Part shown: positions 43,706 through 51,804 of the stretch, one piece after another | Numbering within the stretch: the stretch's first letter is position 1 | Layout: each line of letters starts with the position of its first letter | Source of the DNA: JAWVFK01 sp033856175 | Lineage (GTDB): Bacteria; Actinomycetota; Thermoleophilia; Solirubrobacterales; 70-9 | Direction: 5' to 3' | Length of the DNA stretch: 64,000 nucleotides | Assembly (NCBI GenBank): GCA_033856175.1 | Contig: JAWVFK010000027.1 | Span: 62,001 to 126,000, forward strand | Program-made: the position numbers and the translations under genes | The notes under the pieces: generated by a model | The model's input: the letters and a program-made list of their open reading frames with translations, nothing else | Told to the model about the DNA's origin: nothing | Databases searched by the model: none

Positions 43706-45493
43706 TCAGGGCTTGGCGCGGCGCTGGAGGCCGAGCTCGCGCAGCTGGGCTTCGTCGACCGGGGCGGGCGCGCCGGTCAGCGGGTCGGCGCCCGAAGCGC
43801 TCTTGGGAAAGGCGATGACGTCACGGATCGAATCGACCCCGTGGGCAAGGGCGACCATCCGATCGAGCCCGTAGGCGATGCCGCCGTGCGGCGGCGCGCC
43901 GTAGCGCAGCGCGTCGAGCAGGAAGCCGAAACGGTCCTCGGCCTCCACGGCGCCGATGCCGATCGCCTCGAAGGCCTGGCGCTGGACGTCCGGGCGGTTG
44001 ATACGGATCGAGCCGCCGCCGATCTCGACGCCGTTCCAGACGATGTCGTAGGCGAGCGCTCGCGCCGCGCCCGGGTCGGCGGGGTCGAGCTCGCCCTCAG
44101 GCTGGGTGAAGGGATGGTGCAGGGGGTCCCAGCGATCCTCGTCGGCGTTCCACTCGAACAGCGGCCAGTCGATCACCCAGGCGAGCTCGTTGACACCCTC
44201 GGGGATCAGCTCGAAACGCGCGCCCAGCCGCTCGCGCAGCAGCCCGAGCACGCGGTAGGCGGCCTTGCGCTCGTCGGCGACCAGCAGCAGCAGGTCGCCC
44301 TCGCTCGCAGCCAGCTGCTCGCTCATCGCCTCGATCTCCTGCGGCGAGAGGAACTTGGCGATCGGCGAGCGCCAGCCCGGCTCACCGCTCTCGCGGAAGG
44401 CCCAAACCAGGCCTTTCGCGCCGAGATCCTGAGCCTCGCCGATCAGCCCGTCGAGCTCGGCCCGCGAGAGCTCGCGCTTGCCGGCGTTGAGGCCCAGCAC
44501 GGCGCCGCCGCTGTCGATGACGCCGCCGAAGGCCTTGAACTCGGTGCCGCGCAGGACCTCGGTCAGGTCGCGCAGCTGGAGCCCGAAGCGGGTGTCGGGG
44601 GCGTCGCTGCCGTAGCGCGAGATCGCCTCGTCGTAGGAGATACGCGGCAGCGGCAGGCTGACCTCGATGCCGGCGGTGCCGAGGACGTGAGCGAGCAGGC
44701 GCTCATTGGCGTCGAGCACGTCCTCGACGCCGACGAACGACATCTCGATGTCGAGCTGGGTGAAGTCCGGCTGGCGGTCGGCGCGCTGGTCCTCGTCGCG
44801 GAAGCAGCGAACGATCTGGAAATAGCGCTCGAAGCCGGCGACCATCAGCAGCTGCTTGAAGAGCTGGGGCGACTGCGGCAGCGCGTAGAAGGAGCCCTGC
44901 TGGAGCCGGCTCGGGACGAGGAAGTCGCGCGCGCCCTCCGGGGTCGAGCGCGAGAGCATCGGCGTCTCGATCTCGAGGAACCCCTCGCCGGCGAGGAACT
45001 CGCGCATCGCCGTCGTCATCCGGTGGCGGAGGACGATCGCGTCGCGCATCCGCTCGCGGCGGAGGTCGAGGTAGCGGTGGCGCAGCCGCGTCTCCTCGCC
45101 GACCTCACCCGAGAAGCTCTCGATCTCGAACGGCGGCGTCTCGGCGTCGGCCAGCAGCTCGGCGGCGGCGACGCGGACCTCGAAGGCGCCGGTAGGAATC
45201 TCGCTGTTGACCGTCTCCTCAGAGCGGCGGACGACCTTGCCCGCGACGCTGATGACGTCCTCGGCGCGCAACCTGTGGCCAAGCTCGTGCGCATCCCCTG
45301 CCTCGTCGGGGTTGAAGACGAGCTGGACGAGGCCGGTGCGGTCGCGCAGGTCGATGAAGACGAGGCCGCCGTGATCGCGGCGGCGATGAACCCAGCCGGC
45401 GAGGCGGACGTCGGCGTCGACGCGGTCCTCGAGCACCTGACCGCACCAGCTGTCGCGGTAGCCGTTCGGCCGCGGCGGTGGAAGCTCAGTCAT
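43706..45493 (-). CDS. aspS: Aspartyl-tRNA synthetase
   Basis: The 595-residue class IIb enzyme has the N-terminal OB anticodon domain (GWVHRRRDHGGLVFIDLRDRTG) and the catalytic core with FLEIETPMLSRSTPEGARDFLVPSR (motif 1 region), RYFQIVRCFRDEDQRADRQPDF (motif 2). A GAD insert is present, and motif 3 is GIAYGLDRMVAL. It is bacterial type by length. The start overlaps hisS by 8 nt. Whether it also makes Asp-tRNA-Asn cannot be judged from motifs seen here. Confidence 0.97.
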   Translation of the reverse strand: MTELPPPRPNGYRDSWCGQVLEDRVDADVRLAGWVHRRRDHGGLVFIDLRDRTGLVQLVFNPDEAGDAHELGHRLRAEDVISVAGKVVRRSEETVNSEIPTGAFEVRVAAAELLADAETPPFEIESFSGEVGEETRLRHRYLDLRRERMRDAIVLRHRMTTAMREFLAGEGFLEIETPMLSRSTPEGARDFLVPSRLQQGSFYALPQSPQLFKQLLMVAGFERYFQIVRCFRDEDQRADRQPDFTQLDIEMSFVGVEDVLDANERLLAHVLGTAGIEVSLPLPRISYDEAISRYGSDAPDTRFGLQLRDLTEVLRGTEFKAFGGVIDSGGAVLGLNAGKRELSRAELDGLIGEAQDLGAKGLVWAFRESGEPGWRSPIAKFLSPQEIEAMSEQLAASEGDLLLLVADERKAAYRVLGLLRERLGARFELIPEGVNELAWVIDWPLFEWNADEDRWDPLHHPFTQPEGELDPADPGAARALAYDIVWNGVEIGGGSIRINRPDVQRQAFEAIGIGAVEAEDRFGFLLDALRYGAPPHGGIAYGLDRMVALAHGVDSIRDVIAFPKSASGADPLTGAPAPVDEAQLRELGLQRRAKP

Positions 45494-46730
45494 CGCCGGG
45501 CTCCGCCGCGAGCTCCTCGGCCACCGTCGCCACGTCGACCGGCCGCTGCTCGCCGCGGCCCATGTCGCGCAGCTGGGCCGCTCCGTCCTCTTCCAGGATC
45601 ACCGCGTGGCGGGCGCCGACGCGGTCGGCGTGCTTGAGCTGACCCTTGATGCTGCGGCCGGCCATGTCGGCGTCGGCGACGAGCCCGGACCGGCGCAGCT
45701 CGACGACCAGCGCCATCGCCCGCCGTCGCTCGGTCTCCGGCGCGACGACGAAGACGTCGCTGCTGGCCGCGGGCGCGGGGGCGTCGAGCGCGAGGACGAT
45801 GCGCTCAACGCCGGCTGCCCAGCCAATCGCCGCCGTCGGCGGTCCGCCGAGCTGTTCGACGAGGCCGTCGTAGCGACCGCCGCCGCCGATCCCGGACTGG
45901 GCGCCGAGGCGATCGCAGTTGAACTCGAAGATCGTCCGCGTGTAGTAGTCGAGGCCGCGGACCAGCGTGCCGTCGAGCCGGTACTCGACCCCGGCCGAGT
46001 CGAGCAGCGAGCGAACCTCGGCGAAGTGCTCGGCGTCCTCGCCGTCGAGGCGGTCGAGCATCGTCGGCGCTGTCGCCATCACCGCCTGGGTGTCCTCGTC
46101 GTCGGCGTCGAAAGCGCGCAGCGGATTGGCGTCGATCCGCTCGCGGACGTCGCGCGAGAGCTCGGCCTCGTGCTCGCGCAGGTAGGCCTTCAGCTCCTCC
46201 CGGTAGGCGGCCCGCGCCGCCTGCGAGCCGAGGCTGCCCAACCGCAGCTCGACCCCGGGCACGCCCAGCTCGCGCAACAGGTCGTCGAGCAACATGATCG
46301 ACTCGACGTCGACCAGCGGGCTGTCGGAGCCGAGAGCCTCGGCGCCGATCTGGTTGAACTGGCGGAAGCGGCCGGCCTGCGGCGCCTCATAGCGAAAGAA
46401 CGGGCCCTGGTACCAGAGCTTGACCGGCTGCGCGAGCTTGTGCATCCCCTGCTCGACGTAGGCGCGGCATATCGGCGCCGTGCCCTCGGGCCGCAGCGTG
46501 ACGCTGCGACCGCCCTTGTCCTCGAAGCTGAACATCTCCTTGCGGACGATGTTGGTCGCCTCGCCGACGCCGCGTGCGAACAGCTCGGAGTCCTCGAACG
46601 CCGGCGTCTCGATGCGGCCGTAGCCGGCGCGGGTGAAGAGGCCCCTCGCCGCGGTCTCGATCCGCTCGCGCACAGCCTGTTCGGCGGGCAGGACGTCGAA
46701 GGTGCCCTTGGGGACCTGGAAGCGGCTCAT
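45486..46730 (-). CDS. hisS: Histidyl-tRNA synthetase
   Basis: The 414-residue class IIa enzyme begins SRFQVPKGTFDVLPAEQ. Motif 2 is LWYQGPFFRYEAPQAGRFRQF, the histidine-specific segments are LVRGLDYYTRTIFEF and GGGGRYDGLVEQLGG, and the C-terminal anticodon domain follows. The start ATG is 46730. The pair hisS-aspS is conserved with Firmicutes and actinobacteria. Confidence 0.97.
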   Translation of the reverse strand: MSRFQVPKGTFDVLPAEQAVRERIETAARGLFTRAGYGRIETPAFEDSELFARGVGEATNIVRKEMFSFEDKGGRSVTLRPEGTAPICRAYVEQGMHKLAQPVKLWYQGPFFRYEAPQAGRFRQFNQIGAEALGSDSPLVDVESIMLLDDLLRELGVPGVELRLGSLGSQAARAAYREELKAYLREHEAELSRDVRERIDANPLRAFDADDEDTQAVMATAPTMLDRLDGEDAEHFAEVRSLLDSAGVEYRLDGTLVRGLDYYTRTIFEFNCDRLGAQSGIGGGGRYDGLVEQLGGPPTAAIGWAAGVERIVLALDAPAPAASSDVFVVAPETERRRAMALVVELRRSGLVADADMAGRSIKGQLKHADRVGARHAVILEEDGAAQLRDMGRGEQRPVDVATVAEELAAEPGDD

Positions 46731-46794
46731 CGCGGGCGACGATAACGCTCGCGAGCGCCGGCCCGCAGGCCGCACGGCGCGGCCGAGCGGGCGC

Positions 46795-47439
46795 TCAGCG
46801 GGCGAGCTCGGCGAGGAAGGGATTCGTCGCCTGCTCGGCGGCGAGCGTCGTGATCCCCATGTGGCCGGGATAGACGGTCGTCTCGGGCTCGAGGCTCTCG
46901 GTCAAGGTGCGGATGCTCTCGAGCAGAGTCGGCCAGTCGCCCCCCGGCAGGTCGACGCGCCCGACCGAGCCCTGAAAGAGGACGTCGCCGGAGAACAGCG
47001 CCGCCTCGTCGCGGATCGAGTAGCTGACGTGGCCGGGGCTGTGGCCGGGGGTGAAGATGACGTCGATCTCGAGGCCGGCCAGCTCGAGTGTCTCGCCGCC
47101 GCTGACCGCGTGGTCGGCGTCATAGCTCTCGAACGGGCCGAGCTCCGGCCAGGGAACGAAGGAGTTGATGTCGGCGAGGACGGGCAGCTCGATCTGCGGG
47201 CACCAGACCTCGGCCCCGGTCGCCCTGGCGACGGGAGCGACAGCGCCGATGTGATCGAAGTGCGTGTGGGTGAGCAGGACCCCAGCCACGGTGACCCCCA
47301 TCTCCTCGATCGCGGCGAGGATCCGCGGCGCGTCGTCGCCCGGGTCGACGACGAGGGCCTCGCCGGCGCCCTCGCGGCGCAGCAGGAAGCAGTTCTCCTG
47401 TATCGGGCCGACGGTGAGCATGCGGACTTCCATTGCCAT
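46795..47439 (-). CDS. MBL-fold hydrolase, glyoxalase II-like
   Basis: The 214-residue metallo-beta-lactamase-fold protein has the THTHFDHIGAV zinc motif near residues 57-67, with the further ligands in FTPGHSPGHVSYSI, LFSGDVLFQGSVGRVDLPGG and VYPGHMGITT. This set is typical of hydroxyacylglutathione-hydrolase-like proteins found beside hisS in many actinobacteria. The substrate is not known. The start may be ATG 47439 or ATG 47433. Confidence 0.9.
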   Translation of the reverse strand: MAMEVRMLTVGPIQENCFLLRREGAGEALVVDPGDDAPRILAAIEEMGVTVAGVLLTHTHFDHIGAVAPVARATGAEVWCPQIELPVLADINSFVPWPELGPFESYDADHAVSGGETLELAGLEIDVIFTPGHSPGHVSYSIRDEAALFSGDVLFQGSVGRVDLPGGDWPTLLESIRTLTESLEPETTVYPGHMGITTLAAEQATNPFLAELAR

Positions 47440-47468
47440 TGGTCAGGGTAGCTGCGGGCCAGCTGGGC

Positions 47469-47834
47469 TCAGCGTGTGTCGCCCTGCCCGGCGCGCTTGC
47501 GGTTGCGCATCCGCCGCCGCCAGACCATTCCGTCGAAGAAGTAGCCCATCGGGACGTAGATGGCCAGCATGAACGCGCCGAGGCCCAGCGAGTTGCCGAT
47601 CGGCTGGCGAAAGGCGAGCACGACGACCGCCAGGAAGACACCGGCGGCGAGCAGACCGCGGCGAAAGGCGCCGCCCCAGCTCGGCGGCTGATCGCGCTTG
47701 GCCAGCTGCCGCGCCCTGGCCTGGGCCTTCGCCTGCTGGCGGTTACGCGGCCGCGACCCGCGCCCGCCGCGGTCGACGCGCCCCGTCTGCGAGCCCCGGT
47801 GCTTGCGGCGACGGCGGTTCTTGGTCTTGGCCAT
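47469..47834 (-). CDS. Basic-tailed two-span membrane protein, unknown
   Basis: The 121-residue protein begins with about 50 very basic residues (AKTKNRRRRKHRGSQTGRVD), then has two hydrophobic segments (AFRRGLLAAGVFLAVVVLAF and LGAFMLAIYVPMGYFFDGM) and a basic end (WRRRMRNRKRAG). It should sit in the cytoplasmic membrane with both tails inside, perhaps contacting nucleic acid or ribosomes by charge. I do not recognise a family. It lies 9 bp after ftcD and 29 bp before the MBL gene. Confidence 0.65.
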   Translation of the reverse strand: MAKTKNRRRRKHRGSQTGRVDRGGRGSRPRNRQQAKAQARARQLAKRDQPPSWGGAFRRGLLAAGVFLAVVVLAFRQPIGNSLGLGAFMLAIYVPMGYFFDGMVWRRRMRNRKRAGQGDTR

Positions 47835-47843
47835 CGGCGCAGA

Positions 47844-48725
47844 CTAGATGAGGGCCGCGAGGCGGCGCTCGATCAGCTGGCGGTCGGGATCGAAGCCGGC
47901 GATCGGAACGTCGTCGGGATAGCCGGCGAGAGCCCCCTCGGGCACGAGGCCGACGAGCTCGGCGGCGACGGGCCGGCTGCCGAAGGCGGCAGCGAGCTCG
48001 CGGACGTGCTCAATGACGCGGGCAAGCGGCACCGCAACCGGGTCGTGGACGTTGGTCGAGATCTGGGTGCGCTGCGAGCCGCGTGGCAGGCCGATCGCCC
48101 GCACCCCGGGCAGCCCGCCGTCCGACTCGCGCAGCTCGGCGGCGATCTCACGGGCGGCGTCGAGATCGGCGCTGTCGAGCTCGACGTTAAAGGCAGCGAG
48201 CGGCGGCCGCGCGGTGACGAGTGTGGCGCCGGCACGCGGGTGGGGTTGCGATGGGCCCTCGTCGGGAGTCAGCTCGCCGGCAGCCATCCGCCGCGCCAGC
48301 TCCCTGAGCCCGCCGCGGCGAAAGAATGCGCGCTCGCGCCGCTCCGCCGAACTCGCCAGGGCGCCATAGAGGAAGACCGGCACACCGAGCTTGCCGATCT
48401 CGCCGGCGAGGGCGCGGGCGGCGCGCTCGGCCTCATCCTGGCGCCTCGCCGATACCCAGACGACGGGGCAGACATCGAGCGCGCCGACACAGGGATGGAC
48501 GCCGTCGTGAGCAGCCATGTCGATCTCCTCGACCGACGCGCGAGCGCCGGCTACCAACGCCGCACCGATCGCATCGGGATCGCCCGCCAGCGTAAAGACG
48601 CTGCGGTTGTGGACGGCGTCGGAGTGAGAGTCGAGCAGGTGGACTCCGGTCGCGAACGCTTCGCCCAGCCGCGACACCCTGGCGGCGTCGACTCCCTCGG
48701 AGACATTGGGAACGGCGAGCAGCAA
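47844..48725 (-). CDS. ftcD: Glutamate formimidoyltransferase
   Basis: This enzyme transfers the formimino group between formiminoglutamate and tetrahydrofolate in histidine catabolism. The N-terminus LLLAVPNVSEGVDA, the segment DSHSDAVHNRSVFTLAG with the catalytic His region, and HDGVHPCVGALDVCPVV are diagnostic. The C-terminal half has NVELDSADLDAAREIA and QISTNVHDP. Only the transferase domains are present; the cyclodeaminase is absent, as usual in bacteria. The TTG at 48725 gives a family-like start. ATG at 48776 is a longer option, only 4 bp from the opposing tRNA. Confidence 0.88.
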   Translation of the reverse strand: MLLAVPNVSEGVDAARVSRLGEAFATGVHLLDSHSDAVHNRSVFTLAGDPDAIGAALVAGARASVEEIDMAAHDGVHPCVGALDVCPVVWVSARRQDEAERAARALAGEIGKLGVPVFLYGALASSAERRERAFFRRGGLRELARRMAAGELTPDEGPSQPHPRAGATLVTARPPLAAFNVELDSADLDAAREIAAELRESDGGLPGVRAIGLPRGSQRTQISTNVHDPVAVPLARVIEHVRELAAAFGSRPVAAELVGLVPEGALAGYPDDVPIAGFDPDRQLIERRLAALI

Positions 48726-48779
48726 GCCGTGAACCCTAGAGCGGACGGCCCCCCGGCCGCCGCTACGATTCCCCACCCC

Positions 48780-48853
48780 GCCGGAGTAGCTCAGCTGGTT
48801 AGAGCAGCGGAATCATAATCCGCGTGTCGGGGGTTCGAGTCCCTCCTCCGGCA
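48780..48853 (+). tRNA. tRNA-Met (CAT), elongator or Ile2
   Basis: A full cloverleaf: acceptor GCCGGAG/CTCCGGC with discriminator A, D arm GCTC/GAGC, anticodon stem GCGGA/TCCGC with loop ATCATAA (anticodon CAT), and T arm GGGGG-TTCGAGT-CCCTC. CCA is not encoded. Elongator Met is most likely. A lysidine-modified Ile2 tRNA also has CAT and cannot be excluded. It marks the left edge of the accessory region. Confidence 0.93.
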
Positions 48854-49130
48854 TCGAGAAAGACCTGCATACAGGCACTTTCGCGATCTCACCGCCGCGA
48901 CTAGAACCGGGAATGTGTCCCGGATGTGTCCCGAAACCGGCATGCAATCCACGTTGCGTGCGGACTCATGTGCAGGAGCGGCGCTGCTCCTCGTCGCGCG
49001 AAGGAGCAGCGGCTCCGCGGAGCCGCATGGCTGCTGCCGGTTGTCCAAAGCGCAACTTTTCGTTGAGCATCATCGCCCGGCTTTCGGCTCTCTGCCCGGA
49101 GTACGGGAAGCAGACAGAATTGGCGGTGCC
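48854..49130. other. Non-coding stretch at island edge, downstream of tRNA-Met
   Basis: No credible gene is visible. It contains a doubled GTGTCCCG run (GAATGTGTCCCGGATGTGTCCCG, about 48912-48933) of the type often left next to tRNA-integrated elements, a strong GC palindrome (entered separately) and spacer sequence up to the DUF2975 promoter. The minus-strand ORF ending here is the antisense of the tRNA. Confidence 0.5.
48975..49024. repeat. GC-rich nested palindromic repeat
   Basis: GGAGCGGCGCTGCTCC (48975-48990) pairs with GGAGCAGCGGCTCC (49003-49016) with a 2-nt bulge, and GGCTCCGCGGAGCC (49011-49024) is itself a perfect 14-bp palindrome. The two alternative hairpins share the arm 49011-49016, so they are mutually exclusive. 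It could be a bidirectional terminator or a REP-like element. Confidence 0.6.
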
Positions 49131-49183
49131 TTGTCGTATCGAAATTCGATGCTATTGTTTCTCGAGACCATCGATAATCGATA
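49131..49183 (+). promoter_or_regulatory. Promoter with embedded operator for the DUF2975-XRE pair
   Basis: A -35-like TTGTCG (49131-49136) and a -10-like TATTGT (49153-49158) are 16 bp apart. The spacer contains the palindrome ATCGAA-A-TTCGAT (49138-49150). Downstream, two ATCGAT half-site palindromes follow at 49170-49175 and 49177-49182, just before the Shine-Dalgarno AAGGAG. The layout suggests autorepression by the HTH gene downstream. Confidence 0.6.
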
Positions 49184-49194
49184 AGGAGAGTTAG

Positions 49195-49842
49195 ATGACC
49201 CCCGAGTCTGGGTCCGGTGCGATGAAGAGCGGTAGAGCCCTGGTGACCTTCCTGCTGGTGCTCGCGGTCGGCTTTGGCGGACTAACTGTGGTTTCAGTTG
49301 GCGTCGGCCTGGCGCGGGGCGGCGACTCGCTTCTTTACGGCGACTCGCTCACGGTCCCCGTTGAGCTCTCACCGGACGCAGTCGACTTGCCAACGAGCGA
49401 GGTCGGCCCGCTGCCGGCCGGAGCCCGGCTGAGCGGATCGCCCAAGGCAAGCCTCGAGGTGAGCGACCCGACGTCGAAGCAGATGCTTCTCAGACACGCG
49501 ATGGACTTCGGCCTTCTCGCGCTGTTCGTCGCCGGCCTCTGGCTAGCACGCGGCTTCATCGGCTCGGTCATGGCGGGTGATCCGTTCGGGGCTGCCAACA
49601 TTCAGCGCCTGCGCCGACTCGGCTTCCTCCTGGTCATTGGAGCCCCGGCCGTTGCGCTTCTCTACTCGGCGCTCGCGGCAGCCCTCTACAACGACTTGCC
49701 GCTCGATCAGGTCGGCGACCTTGGTGTCGCTGGTTTCAGCTTGCCGACGGGTGCGCTGGTAGGGGGTCTCGGCGCATTCATCCTCGCCGAGGTGTTCGCC
49801 TACGGGCTGCGTCTGCGCGTGGACGTCGAGGGCACCGTCTGA
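49195..49842 (+). CDS. DUF2975 membrane protein
   Basis: The 215-residue protein has four membrane segments: near residues 17-38, 104-125, 142-165 and 188-205. An extracytoplasmic loop rich in Ser, Pro and Gly separates the first two. The GDPFGAANIQRLRRLGFLL and AYGLRLRVDVEGTV segments match DUF2975, which in Bacillus (YoaS) and many bacteria is paired with a small YozG-like XRE regulator. Strong RBS AAGGAG at 49183-49188. Function is unknown. It is followed one base later by the XRE gene. Confidence 0.85.
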   Translation: MTPESGSGAMKSGRALVTFLLVLAVGFGGLTVVSVGVGLARGGDSLLYGDSLTVPVELSPDAVDLPTSEVGPLPAGARLSGSPKASLEVSDPTSKQMLLRHAMDFGLLALFVAGLWLARGFIGSVMAGDPFGAANIQRLRRLGFLLVIGAPAVALLYSALAAALYNDLPLDQVGDLGVAGFSLPTGALVGGLGAFILAEVFAYGLRLRVDVEGTV

Positions 49843-49843
49843 C

Positions 49844-50089
49844 ATGTCGCCCGCCGAGTCCTCTGAGCACAAGATCATCGTCCATCTCGACGCGCTGCTC
49901 GAAGAGCGCGGAATGACGCTCGCCGAGCTCGCGCGACGCGTGGACGTGACCGTCGTAAACCTATCGATCCTCAAGAACGGTCGTGCCCGCGCGGTCCGCT
50001 TTTCCACTCTGGCCGCACTGTGCGAGGTGCTGGATTGTCAGCCCGGTGATCTGCTCAGCTACTACGGGCCCCCATCTAGTGCGGGTTAG
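49844..50089 (+). CDS. YozG-like XRE-family transcriptional regulator
   Basis: The 81-residue protein is essentially one Cro/CI helix-turn-helix: HLDALLEERGMTLAELARRVDVTVVNLSILKNGRARAVRF, then STLAALCEVLDCQPGDLLSYY, the pattern of YozG partners of DUF2975 proteins. It probably represses the promoter at 49131-49158. The start ATG is one base after the DUF2975 stop, so the pair is coupled. Confidence 0.85.
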   Translation: MSPAESSEHKIIVHLDALLEERGMTLAELARRVDVTVVNLSILKNGRARAVRFSTLAALCEVLDCQPGDLLSYYGPPSSAG

Positions 50090-50334
50090 GCTCGACAGGC
50101 GGTTGGGATTTCGAGAACCGTTCCACTAAGACCACTTCTCCTTTCGCGTGAAGAGATGGGGTCAGGTCTTGCAATGCAATACCGGCCGAACAACGGAACC
50201 AATACGCCATTCAAGACCCGGCCATTGAACTTCTTGGCTAGCGGAGTCCCGCAGGTTCATGCGGGCGATCGGCATTCGCCCCCGCAGGAGACCGGCCCTT
50301 CGGCTAGGCAGCGGGTCCGCGGTATCTTTTTTCT
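50090..50334. other. Intergenic remnant with leaderless promoter for the AbrB gene
   Basis: Near 50156 the motif ATGGGGTCAGGTCTTGCAAT is of the type seen at ends of REP-associated transposase elements. A hairpin GGGCGA/TCGCCC follows (about 50263-50281). At 50323-50328 TATCTT forms a -10-like box 6 bp before the ATG of the AbrB gene, with no Shine-Dalgarno between. This implies a leaderless mRNA. No convincing gene lies here; the 65-codon frame at 50156 is low-complexity. Confidence 0.45.
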
Positions 50335-50577
50335 ATGGCCCATGCCACTGTGACCTTGAGAGACGGAGGCCGTCTGGTGATCCCGGCCGAAACCCGCAGA
50401 CGGCTGAATCTCAAGTCCGGCGACCGGCTGACCATTCGCGAGGAGGATGGCGAGATCCGGCTACTTCCCATCACCGATCGGATCACTGCGTTGCGCGGTG
50501 CCTGGGCTGACAAAGCTGGTCAAAGCGCCGTCGAACAGTTGCGCAAGGAACGACGCATGGCGGCAAAACGTGAGTAG
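50335..50577 (+). CDS. AbrB/MazE-type DNA-binding protein (orphan antitoxin)
   Basis: The 80-residue protein has a SpoVT-AbrB swapped-hairpin domain (ATVTLRDGGRLVIPAETRRRL, then KSGDRLTIREEDGEIRLLP) and a basic helical tail (QSAVEQLRKERRMAAKRE) of the type that binds PIN toxins. No VapC-like PIN gene follows. The next frame is a Pro-rich micro-ORF and then a lipoprotein. It is either an orphan antitoxin or a stand-alone regulator. Confidence 0.8.
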   Translation: MAHATVTLRDGGRLVIPAETRRRLNLKSGDRLTIREEDGEIRLLPITDRITALRGAWADKAGQSAVEQLRKERRMAAKRE

Positions 50578-50725
50578 GTGGCGGCTCGCCACATTCTCGA
50601 CGATGAAGCTGCAGGCGAAACCAATTTCTGGGACCGGCGCGAAGCCGCTACCGCCACCGCCACCCCCTCCGCCAGGCGTGGGCATTCCCGAAACGCGTGG
50701 GGGCGGCAGCGCGGACAAGAAGTAG
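50570..50725 (+). CDS. Possible proline-rich micro-ORF
   Basis: A GTG at 50570 overlaps the last codons of the AbrB gene and opens a 51-codon frame (basic start, then KPLPPPPPPPPGVGIPETRG). It occupies the position where a PIN toxin would be expected. No family is recognised, there is no clear RBS, and it may not be translated. The eight-proline run is easily produced by CCN-rich DNA. Confidence 0.25.
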   Translation: MSRWRLATFSTMKLQAKPISGTGAKPLPPPPPPPPGVGIPETRGGGSADKK

Positions 50726-50767
50726 CGCGTGGCGTCTCGGCACAGCCCGAGCGAGCGGGTCGAACCG

Positions 50768-51289
50768 ATGCAAAGACTGCTCATCCTCGTGGTCGCGCTC
50801 GGAGGCCTGCTGGCCGGGGGATGCGGCTCTGGCAATTCGGGAGGCCCGTCCTCAGCGCCCACGGTCAAGCCGCCGGTTCAGACCATCACGGATCCCAAGG
50901 GAGCTTTCTCGGGGCGAAATGTCGTCAGACACGGCACGACGGTGAAGATCGGCCCGACGAATCTCGGCAGGATCCTCGTCGATCGGGTCAACAAGCCGCT
51001 CTACCTCTTTACCCGCGACGGCAAGGGGCCGAGCCGCTGCTATGGCGAGTGCGCTCTGGCCTGGCCGCCTCTGCTGACCAGACGGCCGCCCCGGGCGGTC
51101 GCAGGGGCAAAGTCCGCCCTGCTGGGGACCAGCCGCCGGTCGGACGGCGCGCTGCAGGTCACCTACGACGGGCAGCCCGTCTATTACTACCGGGGCGACC
51201 CCCCGGGCATCGTCCGCTGCCAGGGCGTCGCCGAGTTCGGCGGCACCTGGTACGTCGTCAAGGCAAGCGGCACCGCGCTGCGTAGCTAG
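50768..51289 (+). CDS. COG4315-like secreted-repeat lipoprotein
   Basis: The 173-residue lipoprotein has a signal with lipobox LAGGC (Cys near residue 19) and a Ser/Gly/Pro linker. Two copies of the PF03640-type repeat follow: GRILVDRVNKPLYLFTRDG with CYGECALAWPPLL, and a second with VTYDGQPVYYYRGD and FGGTWYVV. The family is widespread, exported and of unknown role, sometimes linked to redox or cell-surface stress. Start ATG 50768 is preferred because the signal peptide begins there. Confidence 0.85.
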   Translation: MQRLLILVVALGGLLAGGCGSGNSGGPSSAPTVKPPVQTITDPKGAFSGRNVVRHGTTVKIGPTNLGRILVDRVNKPLYLFTRDGKGPSRCYGECALAWPPLLTRRPPRAVAGAKSALLGTSRRSDGALQVTYDGQPVYYYRGDPPGIVRCQGVAEFGGTWYVVKASGTALRS

Positions 51290-51675
51290 CCCTCCACCGG
51301 TTCGATTCGCCTGTGGCGAGCGATCCATCCGTTGGCCAGACTGCGCACGCCTACGCCAAGCCCTACGGTTGCCGCGGCGGGAGCGACGAAGAAGACGCCA
51401 TAAAAGACGACCACGAGTTCCAGGGGCATCTCTTCCCGGCAGTCTGAGCAAGGGCCGCTTGTCAACGCCGCAAACAGGCTGACGAGCAGCCATGCCAGGA
51501 TCGGGAGCAGAACCACCCGCCACCTGCCGACGGTCAACCCCAGTGCCAGCTGCGGCACGATTCCGAAAAGCACCACATGGACCGTCGTCGGCCAATGGCC
51601 TATCCCCGGATCGAGCTCGAGCGACACGGCCAAAAAGACGGCCAGCCAGAATCCGCACCATGTCCCGATCACCAT
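51286..51675 (-). CDS. Small multi-pass membrane protein, unknown
   Basis: The 129-residue protein has about four hydrophobic segments, from GFWLAVFLAVSLEL through VHVVLFGIVPQLALGL, VVLLPILAWLLVSLFAAL and LVVVFYGVFFVAPAAATVGLG. The loop SGPCSDCREEMP has a Cys-x-x-Cys pair that could bind metal or form a disulfide. The start ATG 51675 follows AGAGGG. GTG 51693 is an alternative. It converges on the lipoprotein gene with a 4-bp overlap. Confidence 0.6.
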   Translation of the reverse strand: MVIGTWCGFWLAVFLAVSLELDPGIGHWPTTVHVVLFGIVPQLALGLTVGRWRVVLLPILAWLLVSLFAALTSGPCSDCREEMPLELVVVFYGVFFVAPAAATVGLGVGVRSLANGWIARHRRIEPVEG

Positions 51676-51804
51676 TTTCTGCCCTCTGCTCACGCCTGCA
51701 CCTACACCGGCCCGGCTGAGGGTTTCGACACCCCCCGTTCCGGCGATCGCCTGCCGCCTGAGGTCAAGACTTTTGGGCGTGATGCCGATGCCAAACCCAG
51801 GCCC

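Noticed and set aside
48791..49048. 85-codon minus-strand ORF ending in RRRDSNPRHADYDSAALTS-like sequence
   Set aside because: This ending is the known antisense translation of a tRNA gene, here tRNA-Met, and not a protein.
50156..50353. 65-codon ORF upstream of the AbrB gene
   Set aside because: No family similarity, no RBS, overlaps the AbrB start; more likely remnant sequence.
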